In this document: positions 1-6,527 of the stretch, in pieces
Layout: each line of letters starts with the position of its first letter
Numbering within the stretch: the stretch's first letter is position 1
Assembly (NCBI GenBank): GCA_031257995.1
Contig: JAIRNN010000104.1
Span: forward strand, 1-17,792
DNA length: 17,792 bases
Source of the DNA: Spirochaetaceae bacterium
GTDB taxonomy: Bacteria; Spirochaetota; Spirochaetia; Treponematales; Breznakiellaceae
Reading direction: 5' to 3'
The notes under the pieces: model-generated
Database searches by the model: none
What the model saw: only the letters and a program-made list of their open reading frames with translations
Told to the model about the DNA's origin: nothing
Position numbers and translations under genes: made by a program

Positions 1-339
1 AAGCGGACAGCGGCGCTCTGCCAAGCGGACAGCGGCGCTCTGCCAAGCGGACAGCGGCGCTCTGCCAAGCGGACAGCGGCGCTCTGCCAAGCGGACAGCG
101 GCGCTCCGCCAAGCGGACAGCGGCGCTCCGCCAAGCGGACAGCGGCGCTCTGCCAAGCGGACAGCGGCGCTCTGCCAAGTGGACAAAGGCACTCTGCCAA
201 GTGGACAAAGGCACTCTGTAGAGTGGACAGAGACACTCTGTAGAGTGGACAGAGACACTCTGTAGAGTGGACAGAGACACTCTGTAGAGTGGACAGCGGC
301 ACTCTGCCAAGTGGACAGCGGCACTCTGTAGAGTGGACA
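1..339. repeat. 22-bp tandem repeat array, 15 copies plus a 9-bp partial
   Basis: Units start at 1, 23, 45 and so on to 309, with a partial unit at 331-339; the array may extend beyond the left edge. Copies 1-8 are of the AAGCGGACAGCGG type. Copies 9-10 read AAGTGGACAAAGG, copies 11-13 read GAGTGGACAGAGA, and copies 14-15 return to GACAGCGG cores with the T/A arms. Each unit has complementary arms around an 8-nt core: AGCG/CGCT in copies 1-8 and AGTG/CACT in copies 9-15, so the arm changes are compensatory. Because 22 is not a multiple of 3, stop codons from the TGTAGAG variant rotate through all + frames between 219 and 265, so the array is not a coding repeat. There are no unique spacers, so it is not CRISPR. 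Function unknown. Confidence 0.95.
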
Positions 340-722
340 TCGTAGGCTTGCAATATCAAACCCTTGATACTGCTCGATTACGATGCGGCCCTCCGTTCCG
401 GCCTCGTCCGTTTTACGGGTCGTTGCCACTTGTACGCTAAAGCCGCTTACCGCCATCCGCCAGCCGTGAAATCGGCGAGAACCGGGCGCGGCTCATCATC
501 GGCAAGGTCAAGGGGATGCGGGAACGGATGACCGGCTTCATGCCGCCGGAACTGATTCGCGGCAAGTCGGGTTGCCCTTCTGTCAGGACTGTCAGAATAA
601 GGGGACTCGTATTAGAATAAGGGGACTCGTATTTATGCGGCCGGGAATGCGGCGGGAAATGGGCGGACGGGGCGGGGGCCATCGGTATTTGTCAACAGTA
701 CGGAACGCAAGGAGAAAGGATC
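340..722. other. Gene-poor spacer with a possible coding relic
   Basis: No intact gene is visible between the tandem array and the GH43 relic. A + strand stretch at 441-620 is open. It reads like a protein scrap (EIGENRARLIIGKVKGMRER, then MTGFMPPELIRG) but has no start codon or partner frame, and I do not recognise its family. It ends in the duplicated 20-mer at 594-633. Base composition is G+C-rich, like the pseudogene next to it. Confidence 0.4.
594..633 (+). repeat. Perfect 20-bp direct tandem duplication
   Basis: AGAATAAGGGGACTCGTATT occurs at 594-613 and again, identical, at 614-633. The A+T-rich ends around a GGGGACTC core recall the short boxes often seen around REP-associated or IS200-like transposases, but no transposase is nearby, so that link is only a suggestion. 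It could equally be a recent slippage duplication. Confidence 0.9.
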
Positions 723-1620
723 GTGAAGAAGCAGGCGCTTAACCCGTATCTGCCGGAGTGGGAGTATGTCCCAGACGGCGAGCCGCGGGTGTTCGGCGGG
801 CGGCTCTATGTTTTCGGGAGCCACGACCGGTTCGACGGGGACCGGTATTGCATGAATGACTACGTCTCTTGGTCCGCGCCGGTGGATGACACCGGGATTT
901 CGTCTATCGCGGGGCGCTCCATTCAAACGGCGATATAGGCGGCCTTTCGGGGGCGCAAAACTACTGGGGCAACAACCACGGTTCTCTTGCCAAGCTGAAC
1001 GGCGAGTATTTCGTTTTCGGGCGCCGGCAGACAAACGCGCGCGAGTTCAGCAGACAGGGGGTCGCGGAACGGCTGGTCAGGGACAGCGGAGGCGGCTTTG
1101 CGCGGGCGGAGATGACCTCGTGCGGCCTGAACGGGAAACCGCTTGCCGGGCAAGGCAGGTACGGCGCAGGCGCCGCCTGCAACCAGAAAAGCGCGGCGGG
1201 CGCGTGCAAAACGGACGAGGCTGCGGCCGCAAAAGCGATTCACCCGTTCATCACCCAGAATGCGCCGGACTATGACCCGGACGGCGCGAAAGGCAGCGGC
1301 GCGAAACGCGATGGCGAAGAATACGCCCCTTTCCAGTACATCGCCAATATGCGGGACGGCAGCGCGGCGGGTTTTAAGTACTTTGCCCTTGAATGTCTTA
1401 AGGAAGATAAGCGTGGAAATCCGGGGAAACGCCTGCGGGGAACTGGTCTGCGGCTTTGTCCGAGAAGGAGTGGCGGCGGTTTCCGTGCCCATCGCGGTAT
1501 CCGCCTCGGACGACTGGCGGGTCTTCTCCGCAGAGGCCGCCGTTACGGACGGCGTTTACGGGCTGTCCTTCACGTATAGAGGGACGGGCGGGGTGGATTT
1601 CAGGGCTTTCTGTCTCATGA
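723..1620 (+). pseudogene. Glycoside hydrolase family 43 gene relic (internal deletion, frameshifts)
   Basis: The gene once encoded a GH43-type arabinofuranosidase/xylosidase-like enzyme. A GTG start at 723 follows AAGGAGAAAGG. The first ~58 codons (723 to about 895, frame 3) read MKKQALNPYLPEWEYVPDGE, then PRVFGGRLYVFGSHDRF and NDYVSWSAPVDD, the usual first propeller blade. Homology resumes in frame 2 (about 891-1400) with SNGDIGG, NYWGNNHGSLAKLNGEYFVF, FSRQGVAERL and EMTSCGLNGKPL, which are late-blade and post-propeller motifs. Most of the five-blade catalytic domain is therefore deleted. At about 1395-1413 the frame shifts again to frame 3, giving VEIRGNACGELVCG and a segment ending in GVDFRAFCLM that resembles a C-terminal CBM6-like domain. 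The original stop is not identifiable; I place the end near 1620. The product cannot be an active hydrolase. Confidence 0.85.
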
Positions 1621-2117
1621 GCCCGTTTAGCGCTAGCGGGATGGCTTTGTGTTGGGCAAGAGCGTTCGTGCGGGTGGGGTACGTCCGCCGAGACAGACTT
1701 TTCTGTGCGGTCGCATGGGTGTGTGCCGCTCGCCCGCGCGGGGATGGCCCGTAGGCCGGGTGTCCACCGCAGGGCGCCCGTTTGCCGCGCGCGAAACGGG
1801 CGCAACCCGTTGTGCCAGGCGCGTTTTGGCATTTCTGCCGGACGGTGCGGCGCCAATAAAGGCGGCGCTTGGATACCGGCTTCGGCGCCGCAGTATTGAA
1901 GGCGCAAAAGGTTTTTACCGGCAGCCGCGCCTTTTACCGCCTGTTCGTCTGTTTTGTCAGCTTTCACAGAAAGCCGCCTTCAAGACCGCTTGTAAAGCTA
2001 ATCGGCTGTCAAATCAGCGCGCCTCTATCCTTATTCGCCTTCGCGATTCATTCCTTACCGCTTTGTCAACTGACAGAACTGCCCCAAATACAAATGAGTT
2101 TTGGAACAGGCTCAAGT

Positions 2118-2153
2118 AACACTGATTTATTCTCGATTGAATAAATCAGCGTT
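2118..2153. repeat. Inverted repeat, 11-bp perfect core
   Basis: CTGATTTATTC (2122-2132) and GAATAAATCAG (2139-2149) are perfect complements around a 6-nt loop. After one A/C mismatch, three more pairs extend the stem to 2118-2153. No T-run follows on either strand, so a simple intrinsic terminator is not supported. It may be an operator, an mRNA hairpin or a repeat remnant. Confidence 0.7.
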
Positions 2154-2227
2154 TCTCTGCCCGGACACGCGAAAAAGACTCGGCCGATTCTTTAACATTC
2201 TACCTTTGGGAGATAAAAACGAGGCAT

Positions 2228-2276
2228 CTTACAAAAATGTAAGTTTACCAAACGGCCCACGCCCGCCGGCTGTTTG
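2228..2276 (-). terminator. Two hairpins just downstream of putP, possible transcription end
   Basis: About 20 nt past the putP stop, a 9-bp stem (2249-2257 with 2268-2276, one G-U pair in RNA) is followed in the minus direction by a 6-bp stem with a 4-nt loop (CTTACA/TGTAAG, 2228-2233 with 2238-2243). A run of five Ts appears about 10 nt later on the minus strand, not directly after the stem. The site fits the end of the putP transcript, but it is not a textbook terminator. Confidence 0.4.
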
Positions 2277-2295
2277 CCTAAACACTATCCCGCCG

Positions 2296-3783
2296 TTAGT
2301 CGCCCAGTTTCTGGTAGGCTTCGTATTCCACGATCACGTCCGCGTCACCCGGCTTATCCAGCAAGCTGACGATGACGGCGACCAGCATACAAACCGCGAA
2401 ACCGGGAATGATTTCGTAGACGTTGAATATGCCGCCGGAGAGCTGTTTCCAGACGATGACCGTGATGCCGCCGCAGATGAGTCCGGCCAGGGCCCCGTTG
2501 CGCGTTGCCCCTTTCCAGAAAATGGAGAGTAGCACGAGGGGTCCGAACGTCGCGCCGAACCCGGCCCAGGCGTAACTTACCAGACTGAAGATTGAACTGC
2601 CTGGGTCAAGCGAGATGACAAAGGCAACGGCGGCGACCGCAAAGACCGTTATGCGGCTCATGAGGAGGCTCTGTTTTTCGGTGGCGGTTTTGTTGAGAAA
2701 CACGGTATAGATGTCGCGGGAAAACGCGCTCGCGGCGACAAGAAGCTGTGAGTCGGCGGTACTCATCGCGGCGGCAAAAATCCCGCACAGGAAAATACCG
2801 GCGATGAATCCGGGGAACATCTTCAGCAATGCCTCAATAAACACCGTTTCCTGCGCTCCGCTCGCCGCAAGGTCAACGGGGGCAAGGTAAACCCTGCCGA
2901 ACGCGCCGACCAAGAGAGCTCCGATGAAGGCGATAACCACCCAGACCATCGCTATCCAGCGCGACACACGGACTTCCTGGTTCGAACGCAGCCCCATAAA
3001 CCGGACGAGGATATGCGGCATCCCAAAATAGCCCAGGCCCCAGCCCAGCGCCGAGATGATGTCCATTGTCCCGAAGCCCTCGCCGACAAACGGGTTGAGA
3101 AAGTTCGCGCCAAGCGCGTTTACCCTTTCTATCGCCTCGGCAGGCCCACCCAGCGACACTGCGCCGACGATCGTCGTGATGACCAGCGCAAGGAACATCA
3201 GCAATCCCTGCACGAAGTCGGTCGAGCAGACGGCAAGATAGCCGCCCATGATCGTGTAGGAAAGAATAATCACGATACCGAGCACCAGTGCGCCGGCATA
3301 GGGGATACCGAACACCGAGTTAAACAGCTTCGCGCAGGCGACAAAACCGGATGCCGTATAGATTGTAAAGAAAAAGATGATAAAAATAACCGACACCAGC
3401 GATATGAGATGAGACTTGTCCTTGAACCGGTTCGTGAAAAACTCCGGAATGGTGATCGCGTCCCCGGCGTGAATCGTATACTTGCGCAGCCGTTTAGCTA
3501 CCAGCAGCCAGTTAAGATAGGTGCCGATGATCAGGCCGACCGCCGTCCAGAACGCCTCCTTCATACCGCCCAAATACGCCACGCCGGGCAGCCCCATGAG
3601 CAGCCAGCCTGACATATCCGATGCCTCCGCGCTTAACGCCGTTATCCATGGCCCGGTGCTTCGCGCTCCCAGAAAAAAATCCTCCGAACTGGCCATCTTC
3701 CGGGACTCCCGCAAACCGATGAGGACCATTCCCACAAGATAAATGACAAACGCAGCAATCATGCTGATGATATGTGATGACAT
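2296..3783 (-). CDS. putP: Sodium/proline symporter (SSF family)
   Basis: Predicted inner-membrane Na+/proline symporter of 495 aa, the usual size for PutP, hydrophobic throughout with about 12-13 membrane spans. Key residues match E. coli PutP. A DMSGWLLMGLPG segment holds Asp56 and Ser58 (the Na+ and proline site, D55/S57 in E. coli). FAAAMSTADSQLLVAAS holds Ser341 and Thr342 (the second part of the Na+ site). GGYLAVCSTDFVQGLLMF matches the SSF signature. I chose the ATG at 3783 because AGGAGGT lies 5 nt upstream and the protein then starts at the family N-terminus; the frame is open further upstream, but that part is not PutP-like. A consensus sigma-54 promoter lies 24 nt before the coding sequence, so expression probably depends on RpoN and an unseen activator. 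Proline is a plausible nitrogen or carbon source, in keeping with sigma-54 control. Confidence 0.93.
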   Translation of the reverse strand: MSSHIISMIAAFVIYLVGMVLIGLRESRKMASSEDFFLGARSTGPWITALSAEASDMSGWLLMGLPGVAYLGGMKEAFWTAVGLIIGTYLNWLLVAKRLRKYTIHAGDAITIPEFFTNRFKDKSHLISLVSVIFIIFFFTIYTASGFVACAKLFNSVFGIPYAGALVLGIVIILSYTIMGGYLAVCSTDFVQGLLMFLALVITTIVGAVSLGGPAEAIERVNALGANFLNPFVGEGFGTMDIISALGWGLGYFGMPHILVRFMGLRSNQEVRVSRWIAMVWVVIAFIGALLVGAFGRVYLAPVDLAASGAQETVFIEALLKMFPGFIAGIFLCGIFAAAMSTADSQLLVAASAFSRDIYTVFLNKTATEKQSLLMSRITVFAVAAVAFVISLDPGSSIFSLVSYAWAGFGATFGPLVLLSIFWKGATRNGALAGLICGGITVIVWKQLSGGIFNVYEIIPGFAVCMLVAVIVSLLDKPGDADVIVEYEAYQKLGD

Positions 3784-3817
3784 TTTATACCTCCTGTCAA
3801 AACGTAACTTTATATTC

Positions 3818-3834
3818 AGCAAAAAGCGTGCCAA
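3818..3834 (-). promoter_or_regulatory. Sigma-54 (-24/-12) promoter of putP
   Basis: On the minus strand TTGGCACGCTTTTTGCT matches the RpoN consensus TTGGCACG-N4-TTGCW at every defined position, with exactly 10 nt between GG (3832-3831) and GC (3820-3819). The predicted +1 is at about 3807, giving a 24-nt leader that contains the AGGAGGT ribosome site. A GC-rich inverted repeat (3837-3842 with 3846-3851, CCGGGC/GCCCGG) sits directly upstream and could be an operator. Confidence 0.88.
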
Positions 3835-3919
3835 AGCCGGGCATAGCCCGGAACCAAGCTGATTGTGTTGGCGCAATTTACTGGGATGGCGTGTCGAGGC
3901 TGGAATACCGCTGTCGTAG

Positions 3920-3934
3920 GGCGGCATTGCCGCC
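3920..3934 (-). other. Short GC hairpin downstream of the EEP gene
   Basis: GGCGGC and GCCGCC form a perfect 6-bp stem with a 3-nt loop, 38 nt past the stop of the gene at 3972-5039. There is no T-run on the minus strand after it, so it is at best a weak terminator or part of the putP upstream region. Confidence 0.35.
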
Positions 3935-3971
3935 ACAGGCAGCGGCACTCCGGCTTGACACACCTATCACA

Positions 3972-5039
3972 CTAATTTGGAATGGCCTTGAGTGTCAAGA
4001 GGAGCGGCAGATGGTCAGATAACCCGCCGCCGGTCTGCGGGTTAAAAGATTGCGGTGTACCGCCGCTTCCTGTCCAAGGCGCGTCTTTCAGTACTTTGAC
4101 ACCGCCATAATCCCAAGCGAGACAGTCAAAAAACGCGCCGGAAAGGAAAAAATGGTCGATGCTCTCCCATGCTCCTCGATAATAGTACGACCCCTCATCC
4201 AGTTCCGTTCCCCACGGGGTCCAGAAAAGCGGTTCGTCATAGTTTGCAAGGCTGTCCCGAAAACCTTCTTGGCTGCGCGTTACGGCAAAGGGAAACCCGT
4301 CCACGAAAAATTCATCGGCGGTCTGGTTGAAATCACCGGCGAGCAGGATGGGAACAGCCGTTTTGCCGCCGGTTTCCCGTTCGGCGCGTATATCCTCGCT
4401 TATCCGCCGTATCAACAGGGCGGCAGCATTCCGGAGAGCCTGTGTTTCCTCAAGTTTTCCCAGCTTGGACTTCCAGTGGCAGATAAGGATGACAATCTCC
4501 TCTCCGCCGGCATCTATCCAAACTTCGGAAATCGGCCGGGGGATGGCTTTCTCGTCCCTCGAATAGCCGTGACTAAGCGCCCTCGTTATCGGATACCGGG
4601 AGAGGATGCCGGTTCCGAGGGACTGGTTGCCCTTTTTGGCAAAATAACCCTGTTGATAGCCGTGTTGGGACAAATATTCCTCGGCCAGCAAATCCAAGAC
4701 AGATTCGTTTTCGAGTTCGATAAAGACCGCCGCATCGGGCGGTCCCCCTTCTATCTGCCCAAACGCTTTGGCTATGGCCGTGAGCCTTGCCCGGTATTTC
4801 TCCTCGTTCCAGCCTTGCGCGGCGCGGTACTCCGCATACTCGTTGCCATCGTCATGGCCGTCGAAAAGCGCTTCCACATTCCATGTCAACACGGAAAGGG
4901 ATTCAGGCGCGGAACGTGCCGAATCCGCGCAGGCAACCGGCAACATGAGGGCCAAAACACAGAACGGCAGAATACGTCTGCTCAAGACTGCGGATGCCAG
5001 ACCCGCCCCGGCCAATTTCAAAAACGATATTGTTTGCAT
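3972..5039 (-). CDS. Exported endonuclease/exonuclease/phosphatase-family protein
   Basis: A 355-aa Mg2+-dependent EEP-fold (DNase I-like) hydrolase. An N-terminal hydrophobic stretch (about residues 22-37, ending LMLPVAC) suggests export, perhaps as a lipoprotein at Cys37, though the lipobox is imperfect. Catalytic motifs appear in family order: TWN (Asn54), FIELEN (metal-binding Glu108), GTGILSRYP, CHWKSK (His188), LLAGDFN (Asp236, Asn238), SIDHFF (Asp295) and GLSDHLPL (Asp342, His343). All active-site residues are present. The ATG at 5039 is favoured because GGTGGAGGATATT lies just upstream; the alternative GTG at 5051 would start inside that ribosome site. The substrate may be extracellular DNA, a phosphoester or a lipid headgroup; the sequence does not decide. 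It shares its strand with putP, but putP has its own promoter in the 188-bp gap. Confidence 0.88.
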   Translation of the reverse strand: MQTISFLKLAGAGLASAVLSRRILPFCVLALMLPVACADSARSAPESLSVLTWNVEALFDGHDDGNEYAEYRAAQGWNEEKYRARLTAIAKAFGQIEGGPPDAAVFIELENESVLDLLAEEYLSQHGYQQGYFAKKGNQSLGTGILSRYPITRALSHGYSRDEKAIPRPISEVWIDAGGEEIVILICHWKSKLGKLEETQALRNAAALLIRRISEDIRAERETGGKTAVPILLAGDFNQTADEFFVDGFPFAVTRSQEGFRDSLANYDEPLFWTPWGTELDEGSYYYRGAWESIDHFFLSGAFFDCLAWDYGGVKVLKDAPWTGSGGTPQSFNPQTGGGLSDHLPLLLTLKAIPN

Positions 5040-5110
5040 AATATCCTCCACCTTTATTATGCGGTTGTACTGTCGTTTTGCTTTAATCGGGAGGCACTTT
5101 TAACGTATTT

Positions 5111-5138
5111 TTTATCGTTTTTTTGAAATTTTTTTCAA
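5111..5138 (-). promoter_or_regulatory. Putative housekeeping promoter of the EEP gene
   Basis: On the minus strand TTGAAA (5138-5133), a 16-nt spacer and GATAAA (5116-5111) give a plausible -35/-10 pair about 70 nt before the ATG. The spacer overlaps an A/T inverted repeat (TTTTTGAAA 5120-5128, TTTCAAAAA 5133-5141). The surrounding sequence is very A+T-rich, so chance matches are likely. Confidence 0.4.
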
Positions 5139-5304
5139 AAAGCGGGATTCCACTCCAATGGGATGTTCCTTCCTGTTTCCGCGCCTGTGTAATCTGTTGC
5201 TTCCCGTGATTGAGCCTGTGATTGAGCCGGGGGCGTTCTCCGCGGCACTGAAGGTTTTATCAAAAGGTTGCTGTTATTGGTGCCGCACCATGCTGCGTGA
5301 CTGT

Positions 5305-5333
5305 ACCAACGCCCTCAACATTTCGGGCGCGGT
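5305..5333 (+). repeat. Hairpin element, copy 1
   Basis: Inner stem CGCCC/GGGCG (5310-5314 with 5325-5329) closes the 10-nt loop TCAACATTTC. An asymmetric internal loop (AA opposite C) separates it from outer stem ACC/GGT. The loop and downstream flank (CAATGGG) match copy 2 while the stems differ in a compensatory way. Confidence 0.6.
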
Positions 5334-5479
5334 CAATGGGTGTCCTTCGGGCATGGATAATGGAGAATTGAAAATGGATAATAGTCGGGGATAAGGGCGG
5401 GGCGTTACGGGGGCCTCCCGGGGCCCTGTTGCATTCATTTACGGTAAAACATTTTTGGGGCCTACACCGTGCCGACGGA

Positions 5480-5514
5480 ATGCCAAAACACGCTCAACGT
5501 TTCGCGTGCGGCAT
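5480..5514 (+). repeat. Hairpin element, copy 2
   Basis: Inner stem CACGC/GCGTG (5489-5493 with 5504-5508) closes the loop TCAACGTTTC. An internal loop (AAAA opposite C) leads to outer stem ATGCC/GGCAT (5480-5484 with 5510-5514). It is the same architecture as copy 1, about 175 bp away in the same orientation, with different but complementary stem bases. Confidence 0.6.
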
Positions 5515-5639
5515 TGGGCGCCCGCAGAGGGGGTAAGCGGAGGGCGGCTCAAGTTTTGAGCTTTGACCGGAGCGGAGGGGGAGACTTCCCCTCTTATATT
5601 TTCTTAGAAGAAGCACTGTAACGCGAAGATGTGTTGTGC

Positions 5640-5645
5640 TATAAT
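5640..5645 (+). promoter_or_regulatory. TATAAT -10 box abutting the dCMP deaminase start
   Basis: A perfect TATAAT lies 6 nt before the ATG at 5652, so transcription would start at or within a base or two of the start codon. The -35 region (about 5616-5622, CTGTAAC) is weak. No Shine-Dalgarno sequence lies between box and ATG. Together these suggest a leaderless mRNA. Confidence 0.55.
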
Positions 5646-5651
5646 ATCCCT

Positions 5652-6140
5652 ATGAGCGAATACAAGCGGCCCTCGTGGGACGAATATTTTATGGAAGTTT
5701 GTGACGCGATTTCTAAACGTGCTACGTGCGACCGGGGGCGGAGCGGGGCGGTGATCGCGAAAGACAACAACATTCTCGTGACCGGTTATGTGGGGAGTCC
5801 TCTGGGGCTGCCGCATTGCGACGAGGTGGGGCATCGACTCAAGCAGATGGTGCACGAAGACGGGAGTACCACGACGCATTGTGTGCGTACGGTGCATGCG
5901 GAGCAGAACGCGATTTGTCAGGCGGCGAAACGAGGGATCGCCATCGACGGGGCAACGATCTATTGCCGGATGACGCCGTGTCGTACCTGCGCGATGCTGA
6001 TCATCAATTGCGGTATTGTCCGCGTGGTGGCTCAGCGTCGTTATCACGATGCCGAAGATTCCGAGGAGATGTTTGCCGCGGCGGGGGTCAAACTCGAATA
6101 CGTGCTTGACGAGGTGCAGCAGTATCCCAATGAAAGATAA
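5652..6140 (+). CDS. dCMP deaminase (ComEB-type)
   Basis: Cytosolic zinc enzyme that deaminates dCMP to dUMP and so feeds dTMP synthesis. The 162-aa length is normal for bacterial dCMP deaminases. The N-terminus RPSWDEYFMEVCDAISKRAT is typical. GYVGSPLGLPHC matches the family's nucleotide-binding loop (G-x-P-x-G-x-x-H-C). Zinc and catalytic residues are His82 and Glu84 in VHAEQNAI and Cys110 and Cys113 in TPCRTC. The ATG at 5652 fits the family N-terminus; a GTG at 5631 would add seven residues and lie upstream of the TATAAT box. This is the only convincing intact + strand gene in the window, standing alone between a minus-strand gene on each side. Competence is not implied by the ComEB name. 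Confidence 0.93.
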   Translation: MSEYKRPSWDEYFMEVCDAISKRATCDRGRSGAVIAKDNNILVTGYVGSPLGLPHCDEVGHRLKQMVHEDGSTTTHCVRTVHAEQNAICQAAKRGIAIDGATIYCRMTPCRTCAMLIINCGIVRVVAQRRYHDAEDSEEMFAAAGVKLEYVLDEVQQYPNER

Positions 6141-6380
6141 GCGATGAAATATATGAAGATATGACCGTTATACGTCCACAGCGAAGTTCATCTGCCTCCC
6201 GACACGCTATCACACTAAATGGAACAGTGAGCCCCTCGGCCTTACTTCCATTGACAGAACAGGCTCAGTCCCATACTGTTCGCCGCCCCAACGACGATGT
6301 GCCCCCTACCAACACGATGACTAAACAGTACGGGGCAACAAGTTGCCTTTGCCCAAACGAAAACGTTCTATTTATTAGAC
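6141..6380. other. Convergent spacer with possible RNA structure
   Basis: No gene is supported between the dCMP deaminase and repeat copy A; a 91-codon open frame from 6161 has no ribosome site and runs into the repeat. An 11-bp stem with one mismatch pairs 6270-6280 with 6324-6334. A perfect 6-bp hairpin GGCAAC-AA-GTTGCC lies at 6334-6347. These could be part of a folded transcript end, but no T-run marks a terminator. Confidence 0.4.
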
Positions 6381-6498
6381 TTGTTTGGAAACATCAGGTT
6401 TCTAAACAACTTCCACTAAAAAGTGCGGTTTTGTAAGGCTTTAGCCCGGCTTTAGCCCGGCTTTAGCCCGGCTTTAGCCTGAAAAACCGCAAGGCTTG
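6381..6498 (+). repeat. Multi-hairpin dispersed repeat, copy A (four 11-bp units)
   Basis: First hairpin: TTGTTTGGAAAC (6382-6393), loop ATCAG, GTTTCTAAACAA (6399-6410), 12 bp with one G-U in RNA. Then CTTCCACTAA, and a second hairpin TGCGGTTTT/AAAACCGCA (6424-6432 with 6483-6491). The second hairpin encloses four tandem GGCTTTAGCCY units at 6437-6480. Element end: CAAGGCTTG. The terminal hairpin seen in copies B and C is degenerate here. It lies just 3' of the Ldh_2 gene. Confidence 0.9.
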
Positions 6499-6527
6499 AA
6501 ACAGACTTTAGTCCGCGACAACCAACC

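Larger units (their letters stand above)
1621..2295. other. Gene-free decayed spacer with hairpins
   Basis: No convincing gene. The open frames here overlap each other on both strands and contain no recognisable motif. The 5' part is very G+C-rich and includes a perfect 10-bp hairpin (1774-1783 with 1794-1803, arms GCGCCCGTTT/AAACGGGCGC, 10-nt loop). The 3' part drops in G+C and carries the inverted repeat at 2118-2153 and the hairpins downstream of putP. Confidence 0.6.
5142..5639. other. Gene-free spacer between divergent genes, with small repeats
   Basis: No credible gene; a 78-codon open frame at 5158-5394 has no ribosome site or motif. Visible elements are a 12-bp tandem duplication (GTGATTGAGCC T/G, 5206-5229), two ATGGATAAT boxes (5353-5361 and 5374-5382) and the two covarying hairpins at 5305-5333 and 5480-5514. 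Confidence 0.6.

Noticed and set aside
1..339. CRISPR array
   Set aside because: The 22-bp units are directly contiguous with no unique spacers, and no cas genes are present.
923..1492. 189-codon minus-strand open frame over the GH43 relic
   Set aside because: The + strand carries clear GH43 motifs in the same place; the minus frame is a G+C-driven shadow.
3013..3612. 199-codon open frame on the + strand
   Set aside because: Antisense to putP with extreme charge content and no motif.
3784..3963. Upstream start for putP
   Set aside because: The extension covers the sigma-54 promoter and the AGGAGG site and does not resemble a PutP N-terminus.
4050..5126. 358-codon open frame on the + strand
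   Set aside because: It lies antisense to the EEP gene, whose catalytic motifs are complete on the minus strand; the + frame has no motif or ribosome site.
5158..5394. 78-codon open frame in the spacer
   Set aside because: It is made of tandem duplications and hairpin copy 1, with no ribosome site or recognisable protein pattern.
6161..6436. Small + strand gene after the dCMP deaminase
   Set aside because: No ribosome site, no motif, low-complexity composition, and its 3' part is repeat copy A.
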